Shown: positions 1 to 7,625 of the stretch, one piece after another
How the letters are laid out: each line of letters begins with the position of its first letter
Numbering within the stretch: the first letter of the stretch is position 1
DNA from: Actinoallomurus sp050942425
Lineage (GTDB): Bacteria; Actinomycetota; Actinomycetes; Streptosporangiales; Streptosporangiaceae
Direction of reading: 5' to 3'
Length of the DNA stretch: 64,000 nt
Assembly: GCF_050942425.1 (NCBI RefSeq)
Contig: NZ_CP192063.1
Coordinates: 4,340,001-4,404,000 of the forward strand
Position numbers and translations under genes: made by a program
The notes under the pieces: model-generated
The model's input: the letters and a program-made list of their open reading frames with translations, nothing else
The model's database searches: none
Told to the model about the DNA's origin: nothing

Positions 1-336
1 CGCGCCGGCCGGGCTCGGATAGTGCGCGATGACGCGGCCGTCCGGACGCCGTACGAAGAACGCCAGTCCGACCGGGACGCCCGCCTCCGCCGGCGCGAAC
101 GCGGGGAGCGGGACACGGCGGTCGGGAATCAGCCGGAAGTGCCCCTCGCCGGCCTCGTCCCGCTGGAAGAGCACCGAGCAGGCGTAGCAGACGCACCGTG
201 GCTCGTCCGCCTGGAGATCCAGCAGGTGCCGGTGGTTCTCCGCGATCGGCCGGGCGCACAGTTCGCACGCCTGCTCGGGCCGGCCGGCCGCCGTGGCGCG
301 GTCGACCACGCGCCGCAGCGCGCCTGTGCTCTTCAC
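1..336 (-). CDS. DUF5947-like hydrogenase-locus protein, partial
   Basis: This is the first 112 codons of a minus-strand gene cut by the left edge. The GTG start at 336 overlaps the TGA of the NifU-like gene (GTGA), so it is the next operon cistron. The visible part has two CxxC pairs (CELC near residue 28 and CYAC near 55) that look like a small metal-binding knuckle, then a stretch ending in FFVRRPDGRVIAHYPSPAG. This pattern matches the DUF5947 family that accompanies actinobacterial group 1h/5 [NiFe]-hydrogenases; the family name is from memory. A role in hydrogenase assembly or electron transfer is inferred from position only. The C-terminus cannot be seen. Confidence 0.75.
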   Translation of the reverse strand, partial: MKSTGALRRVVDRATAAGRPEQACELCARPIAENHRHLLDLQADEPRCVCYACSVLFQRDEAGEGHFRLIPDRRVPLPAFAPAEAGVPVGLAFFVRRPDGRVIAHYPSPAGA

Positions 337-896
337 GCCGTCCGGTCCGGAATCCGGCCGGCGGGCCGGCGCAGCAGGGAATCGGCGGGAATCAGGGCCG
401 GGGGGCGCTCGGCGGGCGTGACCTCGACCTTCCGTAGCTCGGGGGCCACGGCGAGGACGGCGTCGACGATGGCCCCTTCGACCGCCGACGCCGACGACGC
501 GCAGCCCCGGCCCCCGGACCAGCGAAGACGCGCGACGTCGCCGGTGATCTCGGCCAGCTCGACCGTGCCGCCGCCCGCTCGAAGGGCGTCGTCGAGCACC
601 CGCGCGACGCGCTCCTCGACCGGCTGCGGGTGGATGCCGTGCAGGATGAGGAGGTGGTGCACCAACTCGTCCCGGGTCAGTGCCGAGGCGAGCTCCGGCA
701 GCCCGCCGATCAGGGCCGTCATGCGGGCGAGCGCGGTGCCGTACACCTCCGTGAGGGCTTCGACCGCCTGCGCCGCGGTCTCGGCGACGGGCCCGGTGGC
801 CTGCTCGAGCCGCTCGAGCAGGCCGTCGAGGCGGACGAGCCGGTCCTCGACCTCGTCCTCCGGCAGGCCGGTCCGGTCCTCCGGCGGGTCAGCCAT
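333..896 (-). CDS. NifU-like C-terminal-domain protein of the hydrogenase operon
   Basis: A 187-aa protein whose start overlaps the end of the large-subunit gene by 8 bp. The N-terminal half (residues 1-90) is helical and charged. The C-terminal half has the NifU/Nfu thioredoxin-like pattern (a hydrophobic strand, a Cys-containing turn, then VEGAIVDAVLAVAPELRKVEV). NifU domains normally carry a CxxC that holds a transient Fe-S cluster. Here the turn reads RGCASSAS, so only the first Cys is present. The protein may deliver or hold an Fe-S cluster for the hydrogenase small subunit or an electron acceptor, but the lost Cys makes a scaffold role uncertain. Family assignment is good, function inferred. 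Confidence 0.8.
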   Translation of the reverse strand: MADPPEDRTGLPEDEVEDRLVRLDGLLERLEQATGPVAETAAQAVEALTEVYGTALARMTALIGGLPELASALTRDELVHHLLILHGIHPQPVEERVARVLDDALRAGGGTVELAEITGDVARLRWSGGRGCASSASAVEGAIVDAVLAVAPELRKVEVTPAERPPALIPADSLLRRPAGRIPDRTA

Positions 897-2685
897 GGCT
901 CGCTCCGAACGTCGGCGAGTGGAGCTTCTTCAGCACGGTGCCGTTGCCGAGGTACATGTGGACGCCGCAGGGCAGGCACGGATCGAAGCTGCGGACGGCG
1001 CGCATGATGTCGACGCCCTTGAAGTCGTCCGGGCCGTTCTCCTCGAAGATCGGCATGTCCTGGACGGCGTCCTCGTACGGGCCGGGAACGCCGTGGATGT
1101 CACGGGGACTGGCGTTCCACGGGGTCGGCGGATACGGGTGGTAGTTGGCGATCTTCTTGTCCTTGATGACGAGGTGATGGGACAGCACGCCGCGTACCGC
1201 TTCGTGGAATCCGCAGCCGATGCCCTCGTCCGGGACCGTGAAGTCCTGGAAGACCTTCACGTCCCCGCCGCGGACGCGTTCCATGGCGCGCTCGAGGAAG
1301 TGGAGGGACATGGCGGCCGCGTAGGCGATGAAGTACGCCCGGGCGCGGTCCCGCTCGATCGCGTTGGACCACTGCGGGATCCGCCACTCCAGGGTCGTCT
1401 CCGGGAGCCTGTCGCCGCGGGGCAGGCTGATGCGCACGCTGGAGCCGGTCGCCTTGACGTACGGCGTGTCGACCAGGCCGGCGAGCGCCGTGACGTACAG
1501 GCGGGCGAACGGCCCGCCGCCCGTGTCGAGCGCCAGGTTCTCACCGGTGCGCTTGTCGTACCAGCGCGGGCTCATCACCCAGCTGTACTTGTTCTCGAAG
1601 TCCCGTTTCTGCGGCACCGGGAGCGTCGTCTGGTTCCACGGGTGGCGCATGTCGACGGGGTTGCCCAGCGGGTCGTGCGTGACGAACGGATCCTCGTTAA
1701 CCCAGTCCTCGTAGTACGAGCTGCCGAGCAGGATGCGGATGCCGAGGTTGATGTCGACGAGGTCGGTCGTGACGAGCTGGCCGTCCACGACCACGCCCGG
1801 GGTGACGTTCATCGCCCGGCCCCAGCGGGTCATGTTCTCGTACCGGTAGTCGACGACGTCGGGGTCCTGCCAGGCTCCCCAGCAGCCGAGCAGGACGCGC
1901 CTGCGCCCGACCTCCTCGTACCCGGGCAGGGCCTCGTAGAAGAAGTCGAAGACGTCGTCGTTCATCGCGACGGCCTGCTTGACGAAGTCGATGATCGAGA
2001 TGAGGCGGCTCAGGTAGTCGGTGAACAGGCTCGGCTCGGGCATCGTCCCGACGCCGCCCGGGTAGACGGTCGAGGGGTGGACGTGCCGCCCCTCCATCAG
2101 GCAGAACATCTCCCGGGTCGTGCGGCTGACCTGCAGCGCCTGCTTGTACACCTCGCCTTCGAACGGGTTGAAGGCCTCCATGATCTCGGCGATCGTCCGG
2201 TAGCCGTGGATCTCCGCGTTGGGCGCCGCCGTCCGCTGCGCCCGCTGCAGCACGCTCGGGTTGGTCGCCTTGACCATCGCCTCGCAGAAGTCGACGAACA
2301 CCAGGTTGTCCTGGAAGAGCGTGTGGTCGAACATGTACTCGGCGGCCTCGCCGAGGTTGATGATGTCCTCGCCGAGCGGCGGGGTCTTGATGCCGTACGC
2401 CATGTTCTGGGCGTACACCGAGCAGGTCGTGTGGTTGTCCCCGCAGATGCCGCAGATCCGGCTGGTGATGAAGCCGGCGTCGCGCGGATCCTTGCCCTTC
2501 ATGAACACCGAGTAGCCGCGGAACAGGGACGAGGTGGCATGGCATTCGGCCACCCGCCGGTTCGCGAAATCGATCTTCGTGTAGATGCCGAGGTTGCCGA
2601 TGATCCGGGTGATCGGGTCCCAGGCCATCTCGACGAGCTGTTCGCCGGCGCGCTGCGGCGCTCGCGTCCGATCGGTCAGTGCCAT
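889..2685 (-). CDS. hhyL: [NiFe]-hydrogenase large subunit, group 1h/5 type
   Basis: A 598-aa catalytic subunit that oxidises H2 at a NiFe(CN)2CO centre. The N-terminal L1 motif RICGICGDNH (about residue 76) and the C-terminal L2 motif DPCLPCGVH supply the four Cys ligands. The tail after the L2 His is MYLGNGTVLKKLHS..., about 22 residues, the part normally removed by the endopeptidase encoded upstream at 4229. RSFDPCLPCGVHMY and the GDNHTTCS context are typical of the high-affinity actinobacterial group 1h (also called group 5) enzymes that scavenge atmospheric H2. It lies 28 bp after the small subunit gene, with the order small-large-NifU-DUF5947. The start at 2685 is preceded by a GGAGA-type ribosome site. 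Confidence 0.95.
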   Translation of the reverse strand: MALTDRTRAPQRAGEQLVEMAWDPITRIIGNLGIYTKIDFANRRVAECHATSSLFRGYSVFMKGKDPRDAGFITSRICGICGDNHTTCSVYAQNMAYGIKTPPLGEDIINLGEAAEYMFDHTLFQDNLVFVDFCEAMVKATNPSVLQRAQRTAAPNAEIHGYRTIAEIMEAFNPFEGEVYKQALQVSRTTREMFCLMEGRHVHPSTVYPGGVGTMPEPSLFTDYLSRLISIIDFVKQAVAMNDDVFDFFYEALPGYEEVGRRRVLLGCWGAWQDPDVVDYRYENMTRWGRAMNVTPGVVVDGQLVTTDLVDINLGIRILLGSSYYEDWVNEDPFVTHDPLGNPVDMRHPWNQTTLPVPQKRDFENKYSWVMSPRWYDKRTGENLALDTGGGPFARLYVTALAGLVDTPYVKATGSSVRISLPRGDRLPETTLEWRIPQWSNAIERDRARAYFIAYAAAMSLHFLERAMERVRGGDVKVFQDFTVPDEGIGCGFHEAVRGVLSHHLVIKDKKIANYHPYPPTPWNASPRDIHGVPGPYEDAVQDMPIFEENGPDDFKGVDIMRAVRSFDPCLPCGVHMYLGNGTVLKKLHSPTFGASHG

Positions 2686-2713
2686 CTGTCGGTCTCCTTC
2701 GCCCTGCGGCCGG

Positions 2714-3781
2714 TCACGGACGCCAGTGCGGGTCGTATCCGCTGGTCAGTTCGGGCTTGTTGTGGCGCCACTTGGGTTCGGTGTTCACCGTCTGGTTGGT
2801 GAAGCCGCGCAGTCGGCGGATGAACATGCCGTACGGCTTGTTGAGCGCCGAGGACAGCGATCCGCCCGGGGGCTCGTCCATGAACGGCATGAACTTGTCG
2901 GGGAAGCCGGGCATCGTGCAGCCGATGCAGATGCCGCCGACGTTGGGACAGCCGCCGATGCCGCCCATCCAGCCGCGCTTGGGCACGTCGCAGTTGACGA
3001 CCGGTCCCCAGCAGCCGACCTTCACCTGGCACTTGGGAGAGTTGTAGTCCTTGGCGAAGTCGGCCTGCTCGTAGTAGCCGGCCCGGTCGCAGCCCTCGTG
3101 GACGGTCTTGCCGAACAGCCACTGCGGGCGCAGCATCTTGTCCAGCGGGGGCGGGGGAGCGCTGCCCGCGGCGTGGTACAGCACCCAGGTCAGCGTCTCC
3201 ATGAAGTTGTCGGGCTGGATCGGGCATCCGGGCACGTTGACGATCGGCAGCCCGCCGGTCGACGTGAAATCCCAGCCGAGGTAGTCGGCGAGGCCCATGC
3301 ATCCCGTCGGGTTGCCGGCCATCGCGTGGATGCCGCCGTACGTCGCGCAGGTACCGGCCGCGACCACCGCCCAGGCCTTCGGGGCGAGGCGGTCGATCCA
3401 CCAGTTCAGGGTGAGCGGCTCGCCGGTCTGCGGGTCGTTGCCGAAGGACGTCCAGTAGCCGTCGCCCTCGATGATGTTCTGGTTGGGCACGGACCCCTCG
3501 ATGACGAGGATGAACGGCTCCAGCTCGCCGGCGGCCGCCGCGCGGAACGGCGCCAGGAACTGCTCGCCGCCCTGGGCCGGTGACAGGACCTTGTTGTGCA
3601 GCGTGACCCGGGGCAGTCCGGGAATGAGGCCGAGGGCGATGTCCTCGATCGGCGGTTGCGACGCGGCGGTCATCGCCACCGTGTCGCCGTCGCAACTCAT
3701 CCCCTCGGAGATCCACAGGATGTCGATGTGCTCGAAGCCCGTCTGGGCCTGGCGGGTCGTGGGCTTCTCGTCGATGCTCAT
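2714..3781 (-). CDS. hhyS: [NiFe]-hydrogenase small subunit, group 1h/5 type
   Basis: A 355-aa electron-transfer subunit with three Fe-S clusters. The proximal-cluster motif that is normally CxGC reads CDGD (about residue 30), so Asp replaces the second Cys; the 3Cys-1Asp proximal cluster is a known signature of group 5/1h enzymes. The other ligands are visible in GTCATYGG and VPGCPIQPDN. Downstream Cys/His residues (TVHEGC, VGCWGP, VNCDVP, GGCPNVGGICIGC) hold the medial and distal clusters. There is no twin-arginine signal peptide, again as in this group, so the enzyme matures without Tat export of this subunit. ATG at 3781 overlaps the hypA stop (ATGA). Confidence 0.95.
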   Translation of the reverse strand: MSIDEKPTTRQAQTGFEHIDILWISEGMSCDGDTVAMTAASQPPIEDIALGLIPGLPRVTLHNKVLSPAQGGEQFLAPFRAAAAGELEPFILVIEGSVPNQNIIEGDGYWTSFGNDPQTGEPLTLNWWIDRLAPKAWAVVAAGTCATYGGIHAMAGNPTGCMGLADYLGWDFTSTGGLPIVNVPGCPIQPDNFMETLTWVLYHAAGSAPPPPLDKMLRPQWLFGKTVHEGCDRAGYYEQADFAKDYNSPKCQVKVGCWGPVVNCDVPKRGWMGGIGGCPNVGGICIGCTMPGFPDKFMPFMDEPPGGSLSSALNKPYGMFIRRLRGFTNQTVNTEPKWRHNKPELTSGYDPHWRP

Positions 3782-4236
3782 GTCCGGGGTCCCCCTTCTT
3801 GCCGGTCACGAAGTCGGTCGTAGATCGCGGCGCCTGGAGCCGCCGGTGCGGACGGCTGGTCCGGCGCGTGGGGATGAGTCCCGTCCATCAGGGCCCCGGC
3901 CGGCTCGAAGGCGATCGACTCCAGCACGACCTCCTCGGCGTCCACCGCGTCGACGTCGACGCCGCCGCACCGCGGGCACGCGGCGAGGACGCGGGCATCG
4001 GTTGCGTCGTTGTGAGCGCCGCAGCCACGGCAGTGGACCGACGGCGGACGGACGACGAGCTCGACGCTCGCCCCTTCCGCCACCGTCCCGGCCGCGGCCA
4101 GCTGGAAACCCTGGTCGATGACGTCCGGATCGACCGGGTGACCGGCCACGGACACCCGTACGCCGGTCACCCGCCGCCCCCGGGCGCGGCGCACGGCCGC
4201 GTCGACGATCGCGTCGCACAGTCCCATCTCATGCAT
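3778..4236 (-). CDS. hypA: hydrogenase nickel insertion protein HypA
   Basis: A 152-aa protein beginning MHEMGLCDAIVDAA, where the MHE N-terminus is the Ni-binding site of HypA. The zinc ribbon is seen as CRGCGAH (about residue 69) and CPRCGG (about 88). HypA works with HypB to put Ni into the large subunit. It is longer than typical HypA (about 115 aa), with an acidic, Pro-rich C-terminal extension of some 40 residues that is absent from the standard fold. It overlaps the protease gene upstream by 8 bp and the small subunit downstream by 4 bp, so it is part of the structural operon rather than of the hypCDE operon. Confidence 0.93.
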   Translation of the reverse strand: MHEMGLCDAIVDAAVRRARGRRVTGVRVSVAGHPVDPDVIDQGFQLAAAGTVAEGASVELVVRPPSVHCRGCGAHNDATDARVLAACPRCGGVDVDAVDAEEVVLESIAFEPAGALMDGTHPHAPDQPSAPAAPGAAIYDRLRDRQEGGPRT

Positions 4237-4846
4237 CGGCCGGTCGCCTCTCCGCCCTTCCGGGCTTCGCCGCTTCTTCGCATGCCAGCTCCGTCACGAG
4301 CGAGACCGCGTCGTCCACCACGGCGCGCACCGGCTCGGACAGTCCCATCCGCTCCTCGATGACGGCCGGCCGGCAGCCCACGACGAGCACGCGGTCGATG
4401 GCGCCGCCGATGGCGTGGAGCAACCCGAGGACGGCCTCCGGATCCATGCCGTGCCCGTCGAGAGCCGGGGGAGGCGACGGCTCCGGCGCGGAGACCGCGG
4501 CGGTCGGCGGACCAGTGGAGACCGCGCCCGTCGGCGAGTCTGAGGAGGCCGGGCCGGTCGGTGGGTCTGCGGAGGCCGGGCCCGTCGGCGGGTCGACCTC
4601 GAGGACGGCCAGGGTCCCGGGCGGGCCGTCGAGGGGAACGGCGTCGACCATGATCAACGTGTCGTGGCGGCCGTCGAGCAGTTCGTATACCAGGTGGACG
4701 CCCCGGATCCCGTAGTCGGCCACCTCCACCGTCGAGGGAAGCGCCGACGCGTCGATCCGGCCGACGACCTCGACGCCGAACCCGTCATCGCCGAGGAAGA
4801 CGTTGCCGATGCCCGCCACGAGCACCCGGCGGCCGGGCGCGCTCAT
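4229..4846 (-). CDS. hupD: hydrogenase maturation endopeptidase (HupD/HyaD family) with a repeat insert
   Basis: A 205-aa protease that removes the C-terminal peptide of the large subunit after Ni insertion. The start is the ATG at 4846 inside an ATGA overlap with the preceding gene (MSAPGRRVLVAGIGN); a longer in-frame reading is unsupported. Family motifs are GIGNVFLGDDGFGVEV (first metal ligand Glu), MVDAVP (Asp) and DGHGMDP (His). Between the second and third ligand lies a Pro/Ser/Thr-rich insert made of four 9-residue repeats of the type PPTGPASAD, encoded by four tandem 27-bp units. Such an insert is unusual for this family and probably forms a surface loop. Confidence 0.9.
   Translation of the reverse strand: MSAPGRRVLVAGIGNVFLGDDGFGVEVVGRIDASALPSTVEVADYGIRGVHLVYELLDGRHDTLIMVDAVPLDGPPGTLAVLEVDPPTGPASADPPTGPASSDSPTGAVSTGPPTAAVSAPEPSPPPALDGHGMDPEAVLGLLHAIGGAIDRVLVVGCRPAVIEERMGLSEPVRAVVDDAVSLVTELACEEAAKPGRAERRPADA
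4491..4598 (-). repeat. four tandem 27-bp repeats inside hupD
   Basis: Four consecutive 27-bp units (4491-4517, 4518-4544, 4545-4571, 4572-4598), each starting GAGRCCG on the plus strand and sharing a GTCGG core. They are in frame and encode the PPTGPAS-type 9-mers of the maturation protease. The inner two pairs are the most alike, which suggests expansion by slippage or unequal crossover. Confidence 0.85.
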
Positions 4847-6285
4847 TCGGGGCCCCTGGCGTCGGCGAGCGGCTCGATCTCGGCGGGGGAGAAGTAACGG
4901 AACCGCCCGTACCATCGGTCGAGCTCGGCCCCGGGGTCGTCCTCCAGGGTGACGGCCAGCTGACGGGAGCCGTCCACGTCGAGGAGCACGGCCTCCACCC
5001 TGGCGGTCCGGCCCGCCAGGAACATGTCCTGTGGGTCGGAGCCCCGTCGCTGCGGCAGCAGGCGCACCCGGCTGCCCTTGGTGACACGCCGCCCGGCCAC
5101 GACGACGACGTCGGCGTCGGGGGGCAGGTCGGCCGCGTCGGGCGGGGTCCAGCGCGACGGAGGCGACGCGTCCTCGCTTACGCCTTTGCCGGCGTCCTCG
5201 CCGGCCGTCGCAGGGGCCGGGCCGAGGGAACGGACGGCTCCGTGCAGGCGGGACATCACCTCCGGCGGCATCCCGTCGACCCGGTCGATGATGGCGGCGG
5301 CGCGGGGATCGGTCGCGCGGGCCTCGCGTTTCTCGGCGTCGGTGAGCGTCAGCGTGCGCAGCGAGAGGATCTCGTCGATCTCGGTGCCGTCGTGCAGGTC
5401 CCCGGGGCTCTCCGGAGCGATCGCCGGGTGGTCGTAGAGGAGGATCGGTGACGACAGCAGGAGGTCCCGCTCGCCGGGCGGCCCGGCGAGCACGGGGAAG
5501 GTCCGTACGTTCGAACAGGCACGGGCCTCCGCCTCGGCCCAGCCCGGCGGGTCGAGCAGCGAGACGAACGACGCCTCGCGCGCGGCCGCCATGGTGTGCG
5601 CGGCGATCAGCGATCGCCGCAGCGCCTCGCCCCGGGGAGCGTCCGGCGGGGTCGTACGGTCGGCGTTCTCGACGCGCACGCGCAGCCGGACGAGCCGGGG
5701 TGCCGTGGGGCAGCGGGCCGCGGAGACCGTCACCGACGCGTCCACCGGCCACGACCGCGACACCGTCCGTCCCACCGGGCGGCCGGCGTCATCCGTGAGC
5801 GCCTCGACGTCCTGGCCACCGGGAGCTGAAAGGGCGAACCGCCGTTCGCCGTTCAGCGCATCGCCGATGACGATCCGCGCATCGAAGTCCCGGGGGATCG
5901 CCTCGTCGAAGGCGAGCTCGAGCCGGGAGCCGATCCGAAGGCGGTCGACCGCGCGATGGCCGCCCTCCGGGCTTCGTTCTTCCACCGACCTGCTCCGGAG
6001 CTGCAGGAACCGGACACGACACCAGACGGCGGACTCATCGCTCGCCTCGAGCAGGCACTCGGTCTGCTGCCACCATCCTTCGGCGGACCCGGCCACCCCC
6101 TCGTCGTCCACCCCCCGCGCCTCGGTCCAGGCCCGTGGGGTCAGCACGCCGAACTGCCAGCGAATCCGGTTCTTCGCCGACGAGCGCCGATAGGGGTACA
6201 GCAGATAGCCCTCGTAGAGGATCGCGTCGGCGACCGCGAGAACGCGATCGAAGGCGGCGCCGGCGGTGACCGGCTCAGCTGTCAT
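4843..6285 (-). CDS. conserved unknown protein, first gene of the hydrogenase structural operon
   Basis: A 480-aa protein I do not recognise by name. It begins MTAEPVTAGAAFDRVLAVADAILYEGYLLYPYRRSS and has no signal peptide or membrane segment. Residues 1-300 look like a mixed alpha/beta domain with conserved aromatic stretches (NRIRWQFGVLTPRAW). Residues 300-380 are acidic and Pro-rich, and residues 390-475 form a small beta-rich domain (GSRVRLLPQRRGSD, ARVEAVLLDVDGSRQLAVTLEDD) that resembles SH3-like barrels. It is translationally coupled (ATGA) to the maturation protease, so a role in cofactor delivery, large-subunit chaperoning or complex assembly is likely. This is an inference from context only. 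Confidence 0.8.
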   Translation of the reverse strand: MTAEPVTAGAAFDRVLAVADAILYEGYLLYPYRRSSAKNRIRWQFGVLTPRAWTEARGVDDEGVAGSAEGWWQQTECLLEASDESAVWCRVRFLQLRSRSVEERSPEGGHRAVDRLRIGSRLELAFDEAIPRDFDARIVIGDALNGERRFALSAPGGQDVEALTDDAGRPVGRTVSRSWPVDASVTVSAARCPTAPRLVRLRVRVENADRTTPPDAPRGEALRRSLIAAHTMAAAREASFVSLLDPPGWAEAEARACSNVRTFPVLAGPPGERDLLLSSPILLYDHPAIAPESPGDLHDGTEIDEILSLRTLTLTDAEKREARATDPRAAAIIDRVDGMPPEVMSRLHGAVRSLGPAPATAGEDAGKGVSEDASPPSRWTPPDAADLPPDADVVVVAGRRVTKGSRVRLLPQRRGSDPQDMFLAGRTARVEAVLLDVDGSRQLAVTLEDDPGAELDRWYGRFRYFSPAEIEPLADARGPE

Positions 6286-6591
6286 GATCGCTGCTCCCTT
6301 CTCCGACGGCGCGGACGCCGACCATCGACCGGCGAAGGTCCGGCAGGCGGTCCCTCACACCGCGGAAAAGCGGCGTTAACCGGTATAAGGCACGAGCGCC
6401 ACGCACGGTAAGTGATCCCTCCCTCTATGTGGTCTCGTCAGGTAGTCGCCGGGGGCGCGCGCATGTCCGCGCCCTGCGAGGCGGGAAGGAAACGAGGAGT
6501 CGTGCGTGGATGCGACGGCGATCATGTGGGTACTCCCGGTGATGCGGGATCACTTTCCGTATCGATCGCGTCGATCCGCAGGGGGAGGGAC
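6286..6591. promoter_or_regulatory. divergent promoter region, hydrogenase operon / PadR-SIS operon
   Basis: About 306 bp without a gene between the first gene of the hydrogenase operon (start 6285) and the PadR gene (start 6592). It must hold both promoters and is the natural binding place for the PadR regulator. An AT-richer patch at 6370-6392 (gcgttaaccggtataagg) is the best -10-like candidate. A strong ribosome site GGGGGAGGGA at 6581-6590 fixes the PadR start. No clear palindrome was found by eye. Confidence 0.5.
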
Positions 6592-7017
6592 ATGGCAACG
6601 GCCGACCGGGACCTGAGGTCGACGGCCCGCGCCGCGCACGCCGACCGTGTCGCGACCCGGCCCGCCGGCGAACCTCGGAACTTCCTGCAGTGCTGCCTGC
6701 TCCTGCTCCTGCGGGAGCGGCCCGCGCACGGCTACGAGCTGCTCGAACGGCTCAAACCCTTCGGCATCGCGGAGGGAGACCCGGGGCACCTCTACCGCAG
6801 GCTCCGCTCCCTCGAACGCGAGGGGATGCTGTGCTCGAAGTGGGAGGCCTCGGAGGCGGGCCCGCGACGGCGCACCTACTACCTCACCGAGCGCGGCGAA
6901 GCGCTCTTGGGCACCTGGGCCGGCGTCCTGGCCGAGACCCGCGCGCTTCTCGACTACTACCTGGTCCGTCACGCGTCGGTCTCCGCGCCGGCCGGACCCG
7001 GAGGACAGGGGCGATGA
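6592..7017 (+). CDS. PadR-family transcriptional regulator
   Basis: A 141-aa regulator with the PadR winged-helix pattern: FLQCCLLLLLRERPAHGYELLERLKPFG, then GDPGHLYRRLRSLEREGMLCSKWE and the wing RRRTYYLTERGEALL. The C-terminal helix is short, as in class 2 PadR. A longer reading to 6412 is possible, but ATG at 6592 has a strong ribosome site and leaves the expected length. It overlaps the first SIS gene (ATGA at 7014) and is divergent from the hydrogenase operon, so it likely controls H2-uptake genes or its own operon. The inducer is unknown. Confidence 0.88.
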   Translation: MATADRDLRSTARAAHADRVATRPAGEPRNFLQCCLLLLLRERPAHGYELLERLKPFGIAEGDPGHLYRRLRSLEREGMLCSKWEASEAGPRRRTYYLTERGEALLGTWAGVLAETRALLDYYLVRHASVSAPAGPGGQGR

Positions 7018-7625
7018 CGATCTCGGAGGATTCGGTCACCGCGGCGTTCGGCCGCCGTACGGAACCGGCGGAGGCCCTCGCGGCGGAAGCGGAGCGCGTC
7101 GCCCGGGTCTGCCACGCCATGGCCGTACGGTTCCACCGGGGCGGCAAGATGATCGTCTTCGGCAACGGGGCACAGGCCACCGACGCGGCGCATATCGCGG
7201 TGGAGTTCGTCCATCCCGTCATCGTCGGCAAACGCGCGTTGCCGGCGCTGTCCCTCGCCGCCGACCCGAACGCCCTCACCGGCGTCACGCGCAGGGCGGG
7301 ATTCGAGGAGACCTACGCGGCCGGCGTCCGCCTGATGGGGGCGCCCGCCGACATCGCCGTCGGGCTGTCGGCGGACGGACGGTGCGAGAACGTCCGGCGG
7401 GGCCTGGCGGCCGCCCATGAGATGGGCCTGCTCACGGTCGCGCTCGTCGGCGGCGACGGCGGGCCGATCGCAGGCGCCCCGCCGATCGACCACACGCTCG
7501 TGATCCGCGCGGACGATCCGCGCATCGTCAAGGAGATCAACGTCACCGCGTACCACGTCCTCTGGGAGCTCGTGCACGTCTTCCTCGAGCAACCGGGGGT
7601 CCTCGAACCGGAGCCGGGCCGATGA
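7014..7625 (+). CDS. SIS-domain (GmhA-like) protein 1
   Basis: A 203-aa single SIS-domain protein. Residues 35-60 carry the phosphosugar-binding loop region (GGKMIVFGNGAQATDAAHIAVEF) and residues 105-125 the second strand-loop (PADIAVGLSADGRCENV). In GmhA the second loop is GxSxSGxS; here it is GLSADG, a weaker match, so the substrate may differ from sedoheptulose-7-phosphate. The gene sits between padR and a second SIS gene with 4-bp overlaps on both sides. No heptose pathway is visible nearby, so a role tied to the hydrogenase locus is more likely than lipopolysaccharide-type heptose synthesis. Confidence 0.85.
   Translation: MTISEDSVTAAFGRRTEPAEALAAEAERVARVCHAMAVRFHRGGKMIVFGNGAQATDAAHIAVEFVHPVIVGKRALPALSLAADPNALTGVTRRAGFEETYAAGVRLMGAPADIAVGLSADGRCENVRRGLAAAHEMGLLTVALVGGDGGPIAGAPPIDHTLVIRADDPRIVKEINVTAYHVLWELVHVFLEQPGVLEPEPGR

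Noticed and set aside
22..2802. A 926-codon plus-strand ORF opposite the hydrogenase genes
   Set aside because: It is the antisense shadow of hhyL in GC-rich DNA: low-complexity Arg/Ala content, no motif, no ribosome site.
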